Shown: one piece after another, positions 34,374 to 45,485 of the stretch
How positions within the stretch are numbered: the first letter of the stretch is position 1
Layout: each line of letters begins with the position of its first letter
NCBI GenBank assembly: GCA_014529385.2
Contig: CM043949.1
Coordinates: 110,949,977-111,013,976, forward strand
Source of the DNA: Adiantum capillus-veneris
Taxonomy: Eukaryota > Streptophyta > Polypodiopsida > Polypodiales > Pteridaceae
DNA length: 64,000 bases
Reading direction: 5' to 3'
The notes under the pieces: model-generated
What the model was told of the DNA's origin: nothing
Databases searched by the model: none
What the model saw: the letters and a program-made list of their open reading frames with translations, nothing else
Translations under genes and position numbers: made by a program

Positions 34374-36529
34374 TTAATCCCCCCTTGGATAAGCTTTTTT
34401 GTCCTCGAAAACAAAAATGGTGATAACGTCATAAAGAACACCAATGTTTTCGGTAGTGGCATCCCTCATGGATCCAGCTGTCCTTTGGACTGGAGCACCG
34501 TTTAGTAGGAGGTTCAATGAAATTAAGAAGAGCATCTTGATTTCCACATTGTTGTCCCTTTACCACCATCTTGTAACTGGCCCATAACTAACATAACGTG
34601 CAAACTCCATTTAGAACTCACTCGAGTATGCTAAACGAGTTATTACAAGTAAGATGTATCTAAAAAGAATACCTCTTTTCACTTTTCATTAAAGTAACTG
34701 ACTGGCGTAACTCATCAACAAAGTATTAATTCTTGACTTAATATTATTCTTCATCAGTAAACAACCCCACCATAACCGGTGTTGAAGGTTGAGAGCTTGA
34801 TTTAAGCATGATTTGCCTCATGATAAGAAAACTCCAAGTAGAGAGATAATATTTCTAATTAGATTGTGTGGTGCTAATGTATGCACTTAGCATATCCTTT
34901 AGCATAAGTTTAACACTTGTCAATTACCTATCCTCTTTGGATAACTAAGAACACAAGATTAACCCTTGTAATCTGTTTATCCTCTATAGATGACTGGCAA
35001 CACTGAGGTATTTCCCCACCATTTATAGACAATCCTCCAAAATAACTGGTAAACAAGGATCACAATTTGTTATAACAATGCTGATTAGTCAACAATGTTC
35101 GAAACAACCATCTTGGTTAACTTTATTGAGGTAATCTACAAGCACTTAAACCGAGCCATGACCTCTATTGGTGATTGATAGATCTACAAGTAATCTTATG
35201 GAGGTAGTGCACATGGAGTGAGAAATGCTTTGGAAGCTACTAGTGTGATGAATGTGCATGCCACTCCAAATCCTCCTTTGCTAAACACTAAGATCCATAA
35301 CACCTAGTGTGCATGCATTTAGCAAAAAAAAATCCAAACCTACATATCCATAACCGTATTTGCCAATGCTTATGGCTAATGTTACGCTCATGGCTCACCC
35401 AAAAAAACTGAAGTACTTTTTACGTGAAAATCGTGCCAATATATTTGGAACATAATAGAATGTGAAATTCCCTCACATCTAGGTACCAATTGAACTAGTT
35501 CATTTTGCTACCTAACAATCATCAGTTAAATTTGTTTAACAATACTTGTATCCTTAACAAGTCTTACTAAGTATCCGACAATTTTTGGCCATTGAAATTG
35601 TTCATGATACAATGTGCTGAAAATGGTATAGTAAACGGATTTGACCAGCACCTAGGGACTTTGTCGTGACACATAATTCAAAGAACGGCACCACTGTCAT
35701 TCCCAAAGACTCATATTCTCCACGTATGGAATATGTCTCAGATAAGTATGTCCGAACAAAGAACATCCTACAAGTACAAGATGTACTTGTGTGTGGAGGT
35801 AATTGTAAACACTTTGCAATATGAGTGAGAGGGCTAGTGATTGGAATCAACTTGGAAAGTTGAATTTTTTCACTATCCCTTGGTGCATTACGGATTTCTT
35901 TCCTTGAAATTACAACTATGATGGGATCAAACTGTGACCCTCCACCAAGATGGAGTGATTGTGTATTCGTTGGGTCATATCCCTAAAAATACCACTCTTA
36001 CAGACATAATCAGCACTATAACTAAGCATTAACTCTTCTCAAGTTGGAATCTTATTCACAAATGGATTTCAAAATAATTATATATGGCCATGAACATGAG
36101 AGAATGATTCCTAACATCCCAAAGAAAGTAGTTAGACTAAATTTTCTTGGGTTTGCAACAAGAGATCACCTATTGGGAGGCTCTCTTAACACTAGATTGC
36201 TAACATGACACTTTTATGTCCTTGGACACTTTTATGTCCTGTTAACCAAGCAATTTTCTAGAATTATTATAGAAGATGCTAATTTGGTTTTTGAACGTTT
36301 GATATTCCCAAAGATAGCGTATGAGCTAAAAAAAACTTGGAATTTTTTTGGGCTATTGACTTTGGCTCTAACATTGTGTTTGACAAGGATTTTCTAACCT
36401 AGACTGTCCCAAAAATGTGTGTTGTTTGTTACCATTTTCCATAAAATTGGCCATAGACTACCCTAGAACACCTCTAAGTGGCTTCTAGGGTGCTGCATAA
36501 TTAGCCTTTGCCATTCTAATGAATTAAAC
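34374..36529. other. Polypurine tract, then no recognised gene
   Basis: The PPT lies at 34,374-34,388. The minus strand just upstream ends in VFEDKKAYPRGD-like sequence, which may be the tail of a polyprotein, but I could not extend it into known domains. From 34,430 to 36,529 there are only short unrelated ORFs. Confidence 0.35.
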
Positions 36530-36679
36530 TAAATGTACTCTGGTCTAATTCTCATTGGTCCACCTCTATGGCCATCCAATAGGATTTGAATGCACCTTGG
36601 GGGCAACAGGGCTAGGGAGCTGACATGTGTCCCCTATTCTCTTTGTGTAAAGGGAGCTTGTGAGTGTGTGTGTGTGTGT

Positions 36680-36751
<72 letters not shown>

Positions 36752-37111
36752 CCCTACTAAAAGGGCTCACCCCCTCCCATCTAGGTATTTGCAAACACTT
36801 TTAGGTCTTCCAAAGGAATCCAATTTTCCTAAGGTTTGACCATTGGACTTTTTATTGAATTTTGGAACCTTAGCATTTTGGAAGTCTTAATGGGCTTAAC
36901 CTTAGGGTCTTTGAAGCCCATTGATGCACCTTGCTCTTTTGCAGATGGCCCCCCCTTTGGATCCCTATTTTCCCTCCTTTGGATCCCTAATGTGGCCGGT
37001 CTGCCAGCTTAACCAATATTCTAGCTTTTCCTCCCTTGGTACTTCCCTATATTAAATGATCAGTTTAACATGAGAAAATCATCTAGGAGAACTAGATATT
37101 AGTTATTATGA
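36530..37111. repeat. Dispersed repeat, copy 2 (other copy 30,888-31,375)
   Basis: Same landmark order as the first copy, with a longer GT/CT microsatellite (36,664-36,749) and an additional stretch near 36,840-36,930 lacking in copy 1. It ends next to the start of the LTR at about 37,112. Confidence 0.8.
36664..36749. repeat. (GT)n(CT)n compound microsatellite
   Basis: GT run to 36,682, then a CT run to 36,749. Confidence 0.95.
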
Positions 37112-37835
37112 CAGGCCATGGATGAGTTTCAGGTGAACTTGTCTACCTAAGGGTGGCCACACATGGGCGCATGGGGGAGTTTAACTTGGAATTATCTACA
37201 CAAGGGTGGCTGCACACATGGGTGTCTTCCATGAGAAAGGGTAACCCTTTTGAGCTATAAAAGGGGGCCTCTTCTACACAAAAGCATATTGTAATTGTGG
37301 ATTGTGTAGCTAGTGAAGCAGGTATGTGCGAGGAGGTGAGAGTGAAGCAAGCCAGGAGTTCCATTAAGGGTATAATCCCTTTGTAACCTACTTCTAGTTA
37401 AATAAATATACTCACTACCTACATAGTGTAAAGACACTCTAAAGAGAAGAAAACATTGAAGAGAAAATAAAAGAGAAGAGAAACACAAATGTACCAATGT
37501 GCACTCAACCACCTCTTTTTATGGAATCAAAAAGTCTTATGACTTTCCACCTTCATGTGTCTTTTCATTTCCTAAACTCACCCTTCAGTTATGCATTTAA
37601 GATGTTTTGAAAGGATTTCAATTTTTTTGAGATTGGGGGGCCCTAATAGTTTGAAGTGCAAAGCCATTGAGTCGCTGATTTTTTGTGGACGTAGCCCACA
37701 TTGGGTGAACCACATATATCATGCATGCTCTCTCTCTCTCTCTCTACTCTATTATCTCTCTTGTGTGGAAAAATTATCTCTCTCTATCAAGTAAACCATT
37801 ATAAACTGTACTTAGCTACACCTTTATTCCTAACA
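37112..37835 (+). mobile_element. 5' LTR of plus-strand copia-like element
   Basis: It ends TTCCTAACA at 37,835, just before a PBS, and carries a TATA box CTATAAAAGG at 37,255-37,264. Its blocks match the solo LTR at 13.3-13.8 kb in the same orientation. The left edge is approximate, set where similarity to the dispersed repeat stops. Confidence 0.7.
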
Positions 37836-37837
37836 AC

Positions 37838-37849
37838 TTGTATTAGAGC
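37838..37849 (+). promoter_or_regulatory. Primer-binding site, worn tRNA-iMet type
   Basis: TTGTATTAGAGC, two changes from the usual TGGTATCAGAGC, two bases after the LTR end. Confidence 0.75.
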
Positions 37850-37908
37850 AAGGTTTGGTCATATTTAAAATATCATAAGGAAAGTATTTCTTAAATTGAG
37901 TGCAATTA

Positions 37909-39649
37909 ATGGTGAATGAAGGTAAGCTCAATCTCAAGAAGTTCAATGACAAAAACTATCAACATTGGAAGATGCAGATTGAAGACTCGAATGCCCGCAA
38001 GATCTATGGAGGTCAGTAAGTCACCAACAAAGAAGAAAAGAATGTCCATGAAGGACATCATTGCAGCCAGTGATCCCTATACACTACTAGAGGAGACACT
38101 CAAGCTAGCTAAGGCCTAGGTTGATGAGACCACTCTAGAAAAGGAAGGAGTGGCAATATACTAGGGCACTTTCAGAGACCCACAAGGCAACATAGTGGAT
38201 ATCCCAATGAATCCATGGGAGATGTTTGAATTTGCAAACCGGGAAGAAACCCTCAACCAGCTAGAAAGAGCAAACCTCCATAACTTCTTCACAGCACCAC
38301 CAGAAGGTTTGGATGTTCAGAGAGTCTATGAGCTAGTCAGCTCAATTCAAAAAGACGGCAAGGCAGTGCTCACGGCCTTGGATAGCTAGAAGATAGAAAC
38401 TTTGATCACCCCTCAAACCATAGCAGATGCACGTGGTCTCCACAATAAGGGAAGCTCAGTTTGGGAAAGGAGAGACGAAGTAAAGGTCTACACCCAAAAG
38501 AAGCCTAATCAAACATTTGAAGACCTGGTGGACCCGAGAGCTGCAAAGATATGCAAGCTCTACAACCAATACTTTCATGTTTGCTGCAAGAGGCCCCAAA
38601 AATACACCACTCCTCCTCATATAGAGGCAACAACCTTAACCTGGACATTGAAAAGCATCATGCCCAAAGAAGTGAACTGCGCCCAATACCTTCATGAACA
38701 AGTGGTTGGAATGGGCATGGAACAGCCTAAATACATTGGAGGAGGGAAAACCTTGACAAATATTGCATATGAAGCCATCAGTGCTAGAGGACAGTGGCTA
38801 GAGCCACCAACATAGAACAAGTGGTTCAAGCTAAAGCTAGATACAAAAGATGAGCTAGTAAGTGCAGTGGCTCCACCAGTCACCACAAGGCTAAGAAGAA
38901 GGTCAGAAACAGTGCCTAAGGAAGAGCTTGTGGAACCACCAAAAAAGAAAGGAAAAGTAGCAATGGCCATGGAAACAAAATCCAAGGAAACACACAACCA
39001 AAAAGTCACTTGGATCGAGAGGGTGATAGAGAAATTCAGAGCGTAAAGAGATCTCAAGGGGGATTTTGAAGAGTACTAGGTGCTAGACCCAACAAAAGTT
39101 GGAGGAATCTCCTCTAGACCTCTAGAGGACCAGTTTGATCACTACATTCGAGCGTATGAGGAGATGAAAAGGGTGCTGAAACAATGAAACTTAGAGCCTT
39201 TCACTATGGAGGAAGTTCAAGACATCAAGAAGAAGCTGAAGGAAATGCCAGAACCTCCAGTGAAGAAGGAACAAGAGGACAATCGGACGAAAGCTGAAAC
39301 ACCACCACCTTCACCATTAGGCTCTTCCACCCCTCCTCCAAGTCCAAAACCCTATACACCCAAACCACAATCCCCACCAAGAGCAACAGAAGAGGCCACA
39401 CTTGCACATGGGGATAAGGAGAAAGACGAAAGAAACACATATGAAGACCTCATTCAAGTCGGGTACACAATGGCACATGCTTTGACAGTCATTTATGAAA
39501 CTCCTATTCCTCCATGGGTTGCAAAAGAGGAACATGAGAGACAAGAGTTCTCTATGGGCCAGTATAGGGTTGATAAATCTAAAGAACCAAAGGCAGATCA
39601 AGAATCACAAAGAGTAGCTCTAGAAAGATACTCCCCACAACCTGCCTAG
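37909..39649 (+). pseudogene. Long unknown protein of pol-less copia-like element, part 1
   Basis: An ATG at 37,909 opens KLNLKKFNDKNYQHWKMQIE, which resembles the N-terminus of copia gag proteins (L..F.G.NY..W). After one early frameshift, a single frame continues from about 37,916 to 39,649. It is broken only by point stops: TAG at 38,117, 38,162, 38,387, 38,813, 39,077 and 39,647, TAA at 39,044 and TGA at 39,185. No further frameshift occurs over 1.7 kb. The protein (about 575 codons) has a YNQYFHVCCKRPQKY block, Lys/Glu-rich stretches and a Pro-rich segment (PPPSPLGSSTPPPSPKPYTP). No protease, integrase or RT is recognised. Function unknown; it may be a structural gag-like protein. Confidence 0.6.
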
Positions 39650-39884
39650 AGTGCCAGGGTTGTTTCACACCCCTCAAGTGCCTATATACATACCATTAGC
39701 CAACCCATGGAGAGTACCACCAGTAGGAGTCATGATCAGTACGAGACATTAGGTTCCATTTGTTGGCCCTATCAATAGGCCAACAACTAGAAATGGTAGC
39801 AGCAAATGAAGATGACATAAGAGCCGCGCCTATCAGATCCTAGACAGAGAGAACGTGGTCTCTTACCATTGCTAAAGAGACAGT

Positions 39885-40793
39885 ATGCTGCGTACCAGGG
39901 ATGATAATATGCAAATGGAACATGACAACATTTCGAGCTTGGTACAAGATACCCACCTAAAAGCTAAAGAAGCAAAAAAGGAGCTCAAAACTCTCACTAC
40001 AACACTAAGGGAGATTGAGAGCAAACAAGACACCTTCACACTAGAGATGGTAGAGGTTTCAAGAGCAGTGAAGGCTCTCCAAGAGGAAAAAGAGAAGGTA
40101 GAATATGAGCTAGAGGTAGCAAAAGATGAAGTGCTGGAGTTGAAAGAAAAATTAAAGCTTCAGGATTTGACAATCAAAAGATTAAGGGCAACACCAAGGG
40201 CAGTGAGGGTAGGCGCAAGAGCAGATACTCAAGTTATACAATCATTGGAAGCACAAATCCCAACTTGCAAAAATAATTACAGCTGGAACAAAGAAAGCAA
40301 ATGCATATGGCAGAAGGGTCTCTAGCCACGGAAGAAAGAGTGATAGCCAAACACAAAGCTCTTTAGAAAGAATATGAAGAACTCCAAAAGAATCTGGAAA
40401 CACTGCAAGAGACGATGATTGACATGGCAGACAAAGCCTACTAACCAAGATACACTGGCCCAACAATAGAACACAAATTTACAAAGAGAGATAGCAAAAT
40501 TAAGGACACAAGAATCAGAACCAGGGCCAATGGAAATTCCTGAGGGTGTCGAAGATGTGCAACACCAAGAAGAACAATTGGAGACAGAGGTAGAAGAAAC
40601 ACAATTATTGACCGCGGAGGAGGAGACACGCCTCCAACTTTTGATAGAAAAGGCCACAATAGAGGACCACAAGGCAGCCTTGGAATGGGAATCAAGAATG
40701 CTCCATTCTGTAGGAGTCCAAAGGTTGGCTGCATATGTGCTTAGGGAGGAATGGATGCAACCCATGATCCCCATATCCTCTCCTAAAGTATGA
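39885..40793 (+). pseudogene. Coiled-coil region of the same element, part 2
   Basis: ORFs at 39,885-40,325 and 40,530-40,793 share a frame, with a shifted, stop-containing stretch between them that still reads as coiled coil (KEYEELQKNLETLQETM). The first ORF has strong heptad character over about 90 residues (LKAKEAKKELKTLTTTLREI, then KALQEEKEKVEYELEVAKDE). The second is Glu-rich (EEQLETEVEETQLLTAEEE). The frame differs from part 1, so at least one indel separates them around 39,650-39,885. No catalytic domain is visible. Length and coiled coils suggest an assembly or scaffold role, which is inference. Confidence 0.5.
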
Positions 40794-40794
40794 A

Positions 40795-41208
40795 GTGATA
40801 ATAACAAAGAAGAGAGTCAAAGCAGAAGCTATGGAGCCAATATATGAAAGAGACGTCAAGAATACAGAGGATGCAGCAAAAATAGTGGACTCTCAACCAA
40901 GATGGAGGAAAGCCTGGCTCATAAAATACCCAGGATTTTTGAAATACTTGGTGGAGCCCCCAAAAATCATTCAGGATGACCTCTTATTTTGCCCCCTCCC
41001 TCGTGTTCTCACTTGGGCAAATACTTTTAGGATCCTAAAGAAACATCCAAACTGGCTTAACTACCCCTCTATGCCACCACCCAAGGAAGGAGAGAGAAAA
41101 AGTGTCTCTTATATGGTGAAAACCTTGAAGGGCACCATTAAGATCTTCACTGGACCTCCAAACTTGACGTGTGTAATGATCAAAATTTTACAAAACCTTG
41201 TTGGCTAG
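40795..41208 (+). pseudogene. C-terminal block of unknown element protein, part 3
   Basis: This 137-aa ORF follows part 2 after a one-base frame change. It contains RWRKAWLIKYPGFLKYLVEP, DDLLFCPLPRVLTWANTF and HPNWLNYPSMPPPKEGERKS, a Trp- and Pro-rich composition that looks like real folded protein, but I cannot name the family. It ends 20 bases before a short tandem repeat, and no polymerase follows. Confidence 0.45.
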
Positions 41209-41228
41209 CAGTGAAATGTTCACACCTT

Positions 41229-41314
41229 CCAAAGCTACGAGCTCAACACTCCTATCAACGAGCGACACTCTCACGGCAGCGAGCTCAACACTCCTATCAA
41301 CGAGCGACACTCTC
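41229..41314. repeat. 50-bp tandem repeat, two copies
   Basis: The block beginning AGCTCAACACTCCTATCAAC and ending GAGCGACACTCTCA appears at 41,229-41,263 and 41,279-41,313. Confidence 0.9.
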
Positions 41315-42142
41315 AAGGTGTCGTGCTGTGACACGTACATAGTGGGAACGCATCCTACAAGAGTTATCTTGTAAAGTTTTAGATACATAATTATCTTTCC
41401 TATAATGTACACATGCATATTTAAGTATAATAATAAACCTTCTATCTCATCCTATTATTTTTCTCAAGGGTAACCTATTCTTACTTTACCATCAGAAAAT
41501 ACTATGGGAAAAGCATCAATAGCTCCGCCTCTTTAACTTGGGGCAAAAATAATTGATTCTTTTTTTCTACTATCTCATTATCATCTCACACCCTAGCTAG
41601 ATCCTGTATCTAGGGTAAACTCCAATATATATATATTCTATGTATTTTTCATATTTTTCTCATATTTCTTTTTAAATAGCTACTAGGAGGGAATCAAATC
41701 CTAGTGGGACACTTGGTGGCATGATTTCAAAGATACACTTATTTTAATGCATTATTGCAAGCATGATTACAAAACTTTGTCAAATAGCAATGTCATGCTT
41801 TCATATGGCATGAGGTGTCCTTTGGAATCAAATGAAAGTCTAAGCTAAGGGGACCACAGGAAGACTTTTGCTGCCAGAAATGGATCCTATTTTGATGAAT
41901 TTTTTACACAAGGTTCCAATCCGAATTGGAAAATTATTTTAAAATAAAAATCGTAGCCAATGAGCTGAAGTTTTTGCCCATATTTTTATTTTTTTATTTG
42001 GAGCCACGGTTAAGGAGATATGATCAAAATATTGGACCCCACTCTACCCACATCATGCAGGGACAACTCATTTCCAACTTTTCCAATTCCTATTCACACT
42101 GGCTCCTCTCTTCTTGTGTAAACCCTTGGGGGTTCCCTTCAC
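41315..42142. other. No gene; probable U3 side of the next LTR
   Basis: AT-rich sequence upstream of a TATA box at 42,143. No LTR start could be fixed. Confidence 0.4.
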
Positions 42143-42486
42143 CTATAAAAGGGGACCTTTTCTTCCTTGAAAAGGAAACGAATCATTCAAGCCATTGATG
42201 AGAGGAATTCTTGAGGGAGTGAGTAGTAATTCTTAATTGTACTTAGCCATTAACATAAGCCCAAGCCTACACTTTCTCCTAGAGGAAGACTAGCCATTCT
42301 TGTACGCTATCCTTGGAAGATCAACTCTAATCAAAGAAGGTCTTGCACTTGGCGTATCAATCAAAGTGGAGTTCTCCCCTCTTCTTCTCTCTCCATCAAT
42401 AATGGTGCCAAAGGGTTTGTCAAGTAAGATGTGTTCTACATTGATGTTTTCTTGATTTCTTGTTGTTTTCTTTTTCATCTCTAATC

Positions 42487-42556
<70 letters not shown>

Positions 42557-43244
42557 AATATCATCTCCTTAACCAAATCTATCTCTCTCACTCTTAGTAA
42601 TTCATTCTCTCTACAAATTTTAGGTTCTCCTTGCTACAGGTACATCTCTCCCCGCAGTATCCTTATTGCCTACGGGCAAGAATAGGGCTTGGGAGGGAAA
42701 CTCTCTTCTCTTCTCTTCCCTTCTCTTCTCTCATATCTACATTTCTCACATACTATCCTAGATGAATAACCCACATGATGATAATTTCTATCGCTTTCAC
42801 TCTGTACGATCTATTAGAATTAACGTATGGATTAGCCGTAAAATACACTTTCAACAACGTATAGTGTTTCTCTTTGGCCCAGAAAGGCTCAATGAAATAC
42901 TTCTATCACCGGATCCCATTATACTACCTCTCATAGACTATAACTTTTCTTTTGACGTAAGCGTAGTTATCTTGCTATGAACCAAGAGGATTTGTATACA
43001 CAATTAATTATGACCATAGCCTTGATGTTTTCATCTTTGTGTTGTTTTGACACTCTCTTTTGTGTTCTTTCTTTGTGTGTGTGAGTGCAAGAGTGGGGCT
43101 TCTTTGATTGCACTTCCTTCCAAACCCTAGTCTTCATGGCATCTATGGTTTAACTCCTTCATATAGTTTTGTTTTTAGTTCTCTCACAAACTCTCACAGC
43201 CATAAGCCCGGTGCTTTCCCGGCAAGACCGCAAATTTCTCGACA
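42143..43244 (+). mobile_element. Transcribed part of a probable 5' LTR (R-U5)
   Basis: It runs from the TATA box CTATAAAAGG (42,143-42,152) to a PBS-like site at 43,251; the LTR end could be CGACA at 43,240-43,244. It holds a TA microsatellite at 42,490-42,554. A 72-aa ORF at 42,762-42,980 is not recognised. A second LTR copy was not found, so LTR identity rests on layout alone. Confidence 0.5.
42490..42554. repeat. (TA)n microsatellite
   Basis: Pure AT run of about 65 bases. Confidence 0.95.
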
Positions 43245-43250
43245 TATTTT

Positions 43251-43269
43251 TGGTGAACCCGACGTGAAC
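43251..43269 (+). promoter_or_regulatory. Candidate primer-binding site
   Basis: TGGTGAACCCGACGTGAAC begins TGG, as a PBS must, lies 25 bases before the first ATG of the gag-like ORF, and follows an LTR-like end. I could not assign the tRNA. Confidence 0.5.
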
Positions 43270-43293
43270 AAGCCGGGATGAGAGTACATAAAG

Positions 43294-44235
43294 ATGGCTA
43301 GCAAAGTGGAGCAGCTATATGCTGAAATGAAATAGCTTGCAGACAGATGCAAATGGCTTGAAGAAGAAGACCGGATTCAAAAAGCGATTGAAAGCGCTAT
43401 GCAATCCGTATATAATGAGCTTAATATATTCGAAGGCTATGATCCAGAAGGATATCTTGAGTGCTATGTGACAGAGATGAGGATTCAAGCAATTCCAGAA
43501 GCTCGGATGATTGCAGCATTTGTTGAACTTGTGAGTGATGATTTCAAGAACCAAGTTCAAGAGTATGCAAGTGTATATGCAAGCAGCTGGGGTGAGTTTT
43601 CTACAGCTATAACACAGGTATGCTTGGAACATCAAGACCAAGAGATGGAGCAGAGTGGAAGTGGATGTGACCAGCTAGAGTTGGTGTCTCCTGTAATCCA
43701 TGCAAGTGTCAACACATCCATACAGGCTAATTTAGAAGCAGTAATAGATGCATATCTTTTGCAAGATGCAAATTTATTATATGCAGATGAAGCAGACATA
43801 GTGGAAGCTATTTATGCACGTTTGGGTCTTGTAACCTTCGTATCTCAAGATAATGACTCTCATGATGCTATCCAAGTGCCTGAAATGGCACAAAGCGACT
43901 TAGAGGATGATGCAAACTCGTTGGCTATGATAGATGATTTGGATGCTCCTTTTGATTCGTTTGAAGATGCACATGAGTGTATATACAAGGATGAGGATGC
44001 TATGGTTTTGACAGAGGATGTGAAGGGAAAACAGGTGAAAGACGGCTATATTAGTGATGTTCTACAATCTACTTTTGAGCAGATCCAGGAACTTTTACCA
44101 AGTTTTGAAGAGCCGGATGCCTATGCTGAAGACATATACCAGGATGACGAAGTCATTATCAATGCTTTCCTATGCGAGTTGATGCATGTGGTATTACCCA
44201 AATGGATATGCCTAGCTGCAAAGGTGCTAATTTAG
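43294..44235 (+). pseudogene. Gag-like ORF, N-terminal part (one internal TAG)
   Basis: From ATG at 43,294 the frame reads MASKVEQLYAEMK, then TAG (43,333-43,335), then LADRCKWLEEEDRIQKAIES and on for 300 residues to 44,235. The first third resembles plant gypsy gag: FEGYDPEGYLECYVTEMRIQ, then IPEARMIAAFVELVSDDFKN and SSWGEFSTAITQVCLEHQ. The rest is acidic (many Asp/Glu, for example YQDDEVIINAF) and has no recognised domain. The TAG is in the place of a coiled-coil residue, most simply a former CAG. The downstream ORF overlaps by 64 bases in the -1 frame. Confidence 0.6.
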
Positions 44236-45485
44236 AGGGGGTGACTGAAAATCTCTTCCTTTGTGAGTATAGCTCTGCTAGTAGCATTGCGGATTGTGAA
44301 GTACCTCAACTAGACGAGGTGGAAGAAGAGGAGTGCATTGATAGAGTAATATGTATGTCTTGTATATATGGGGTAGCAGATGTGATGCAGATGACTCATG
44401 AAATTGTGCCTTATTTAGAGCCAGATGCAGCAAGCTTTCACAATTCCATGGTAGAGGAAGGAATGACAGATGCAGATTCTCTGCATGAGGATTGGGGTTC
44501 TGCAGATGAAGCTATGAATCTTCAAGATTCACAAATCAAAGATAGAAAAGTGTTTGGTTATGCTATACAGGTTGAAGTGACATCAGAAGATAGATTAGAA
44601 GAGCAAGAAACCTCTTCGGATATGGTCTGTGATTGGGGTGATATTTCTTATCTGTGTGAAGATGCAAATAAAGATGCTTGCCATAAAGTGCCTACTAAAC
44701 AGGGTTCTAAGAAATTCGGTTGCCTGCAGGTATGCAAACAATATCTGAGGCATAAAAGGGATTTAGGTCTTGTGTCACAGGGTATAAATTGCAAGCAGGT
44801 TTGTAAGCATCTATCTTGTATGTATAGGAAGAGTATACATGGTGATTCCTTGAAGCAAGAAGAGGATGCTAGCTCTATGCTGACACCAGAGTCATGTAAT
44901 GAAGAAAGGTTCTCCCTAGATGAGTGGAGACATGATTCAGTTGAAGATAATTTAGCGATGGGTCAAAAAGGAAGAAGGGGTGAAGATATTGTGTCAGAGA
45001 CTAACTCCAAGGAGGTTTTTGAGCAGTCGGTTACAAGTGACCGGGAGCATACCTACCAGGATGATTTGGAAAGGGAATTAGACACCATATTTGAGAGGTA
45101 TGCAAAGTTTTATGATGTAAAGCTGGAGAGGTATTTGGTAAAAGGTGAAAGAATTGATGAGATGTTTACCATGCATATTTCTGAGGTTTCTCTCAATGTT
45201 GAAAAAGGCTATCTAGAGGATTCTTTTGAGAATGAAGATGCAGATTCAGACTTCTATGCGAAAGAGGTACATATGGATTTAGAGGTTGGTGAGAAGGTTG
45301 AAGTGCAGTTTCAAAAACTTTTCAAGTATATAGCAGGAAGCCTGGAAGTGTTTTTTGAAGAGGAGGATGAGGAACTTATGTCTCTTCTTCATGAACATTT
45401 TGCGCATAATGGAGATTTATTCCTAGAGATTCCCAGTGGGGCGCTTTTCCTTGAGAAGCAAAAAAACCTCAGGCATGCAAAATAA
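44172..45485 (+). CDS. Large acidic Cys-containing ORF of unknown function (437 aa)
   Basis: This uninterrupted ORF overlaps the end of the gag-like ORF in the -1 frame. It is strongly acidic, with recurring short units such as YLEPDAASFHNS, SLHEDWGSADE and CDWGDISYLCEDANKDACHK, plus a local basic Cys patch (KKFGCLQVCKQYLRHKRD and CKQVCKHLSCMYRKS). The C-terminus is again acidic (FFEEEDEELMSLLHEHFAHN). I recognise no protease, RT, RNase H or integrase. A 437-codon frame kept open in otherwise decayed DNA suggests recent coding constraint or a young insertion. It may be expressed by -1 frameshifting from the upstream ORF or by its own start. Function unknown. Confidence 0.6.
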   Translation: MRVDACGITQMDMPSCKGANLEGVTENLFLCEYSSASSIADCEVPQLDEVEEEECIDRVICMSCIYGVADVMQMTHEIVPYLEPDAASFHNSMVEEGMTDADSLHEDWGSADEAMNLQDSQIKDRKVFGYAIQVEVTSEDRLEEQETSSDMVCDWGDISYLCEDANKDACHKVPTKQGSKKFGCLQVCKQYLRHKRDLGLVSQGINCKQVCKHLSCMYRKSIHGDSLKQEEDASSMLTPESCNEERFSLDEWRHDSVEDNLAMGQKGRRGEDIVSETNSKEVFEQSVTSDREHTYQDDLERELDTIFERYAKFYDVKLERYLVKGERIDEMFTMHISEVSLNVEKGYLEDSFENEDADSDFYAKEVHMDLEVGEKVEVQFQKLFKYIAGSLEVFFEEEDEELMSLLHEHFAHNGDLFLEIPSGALFLEKQKNLRHAK

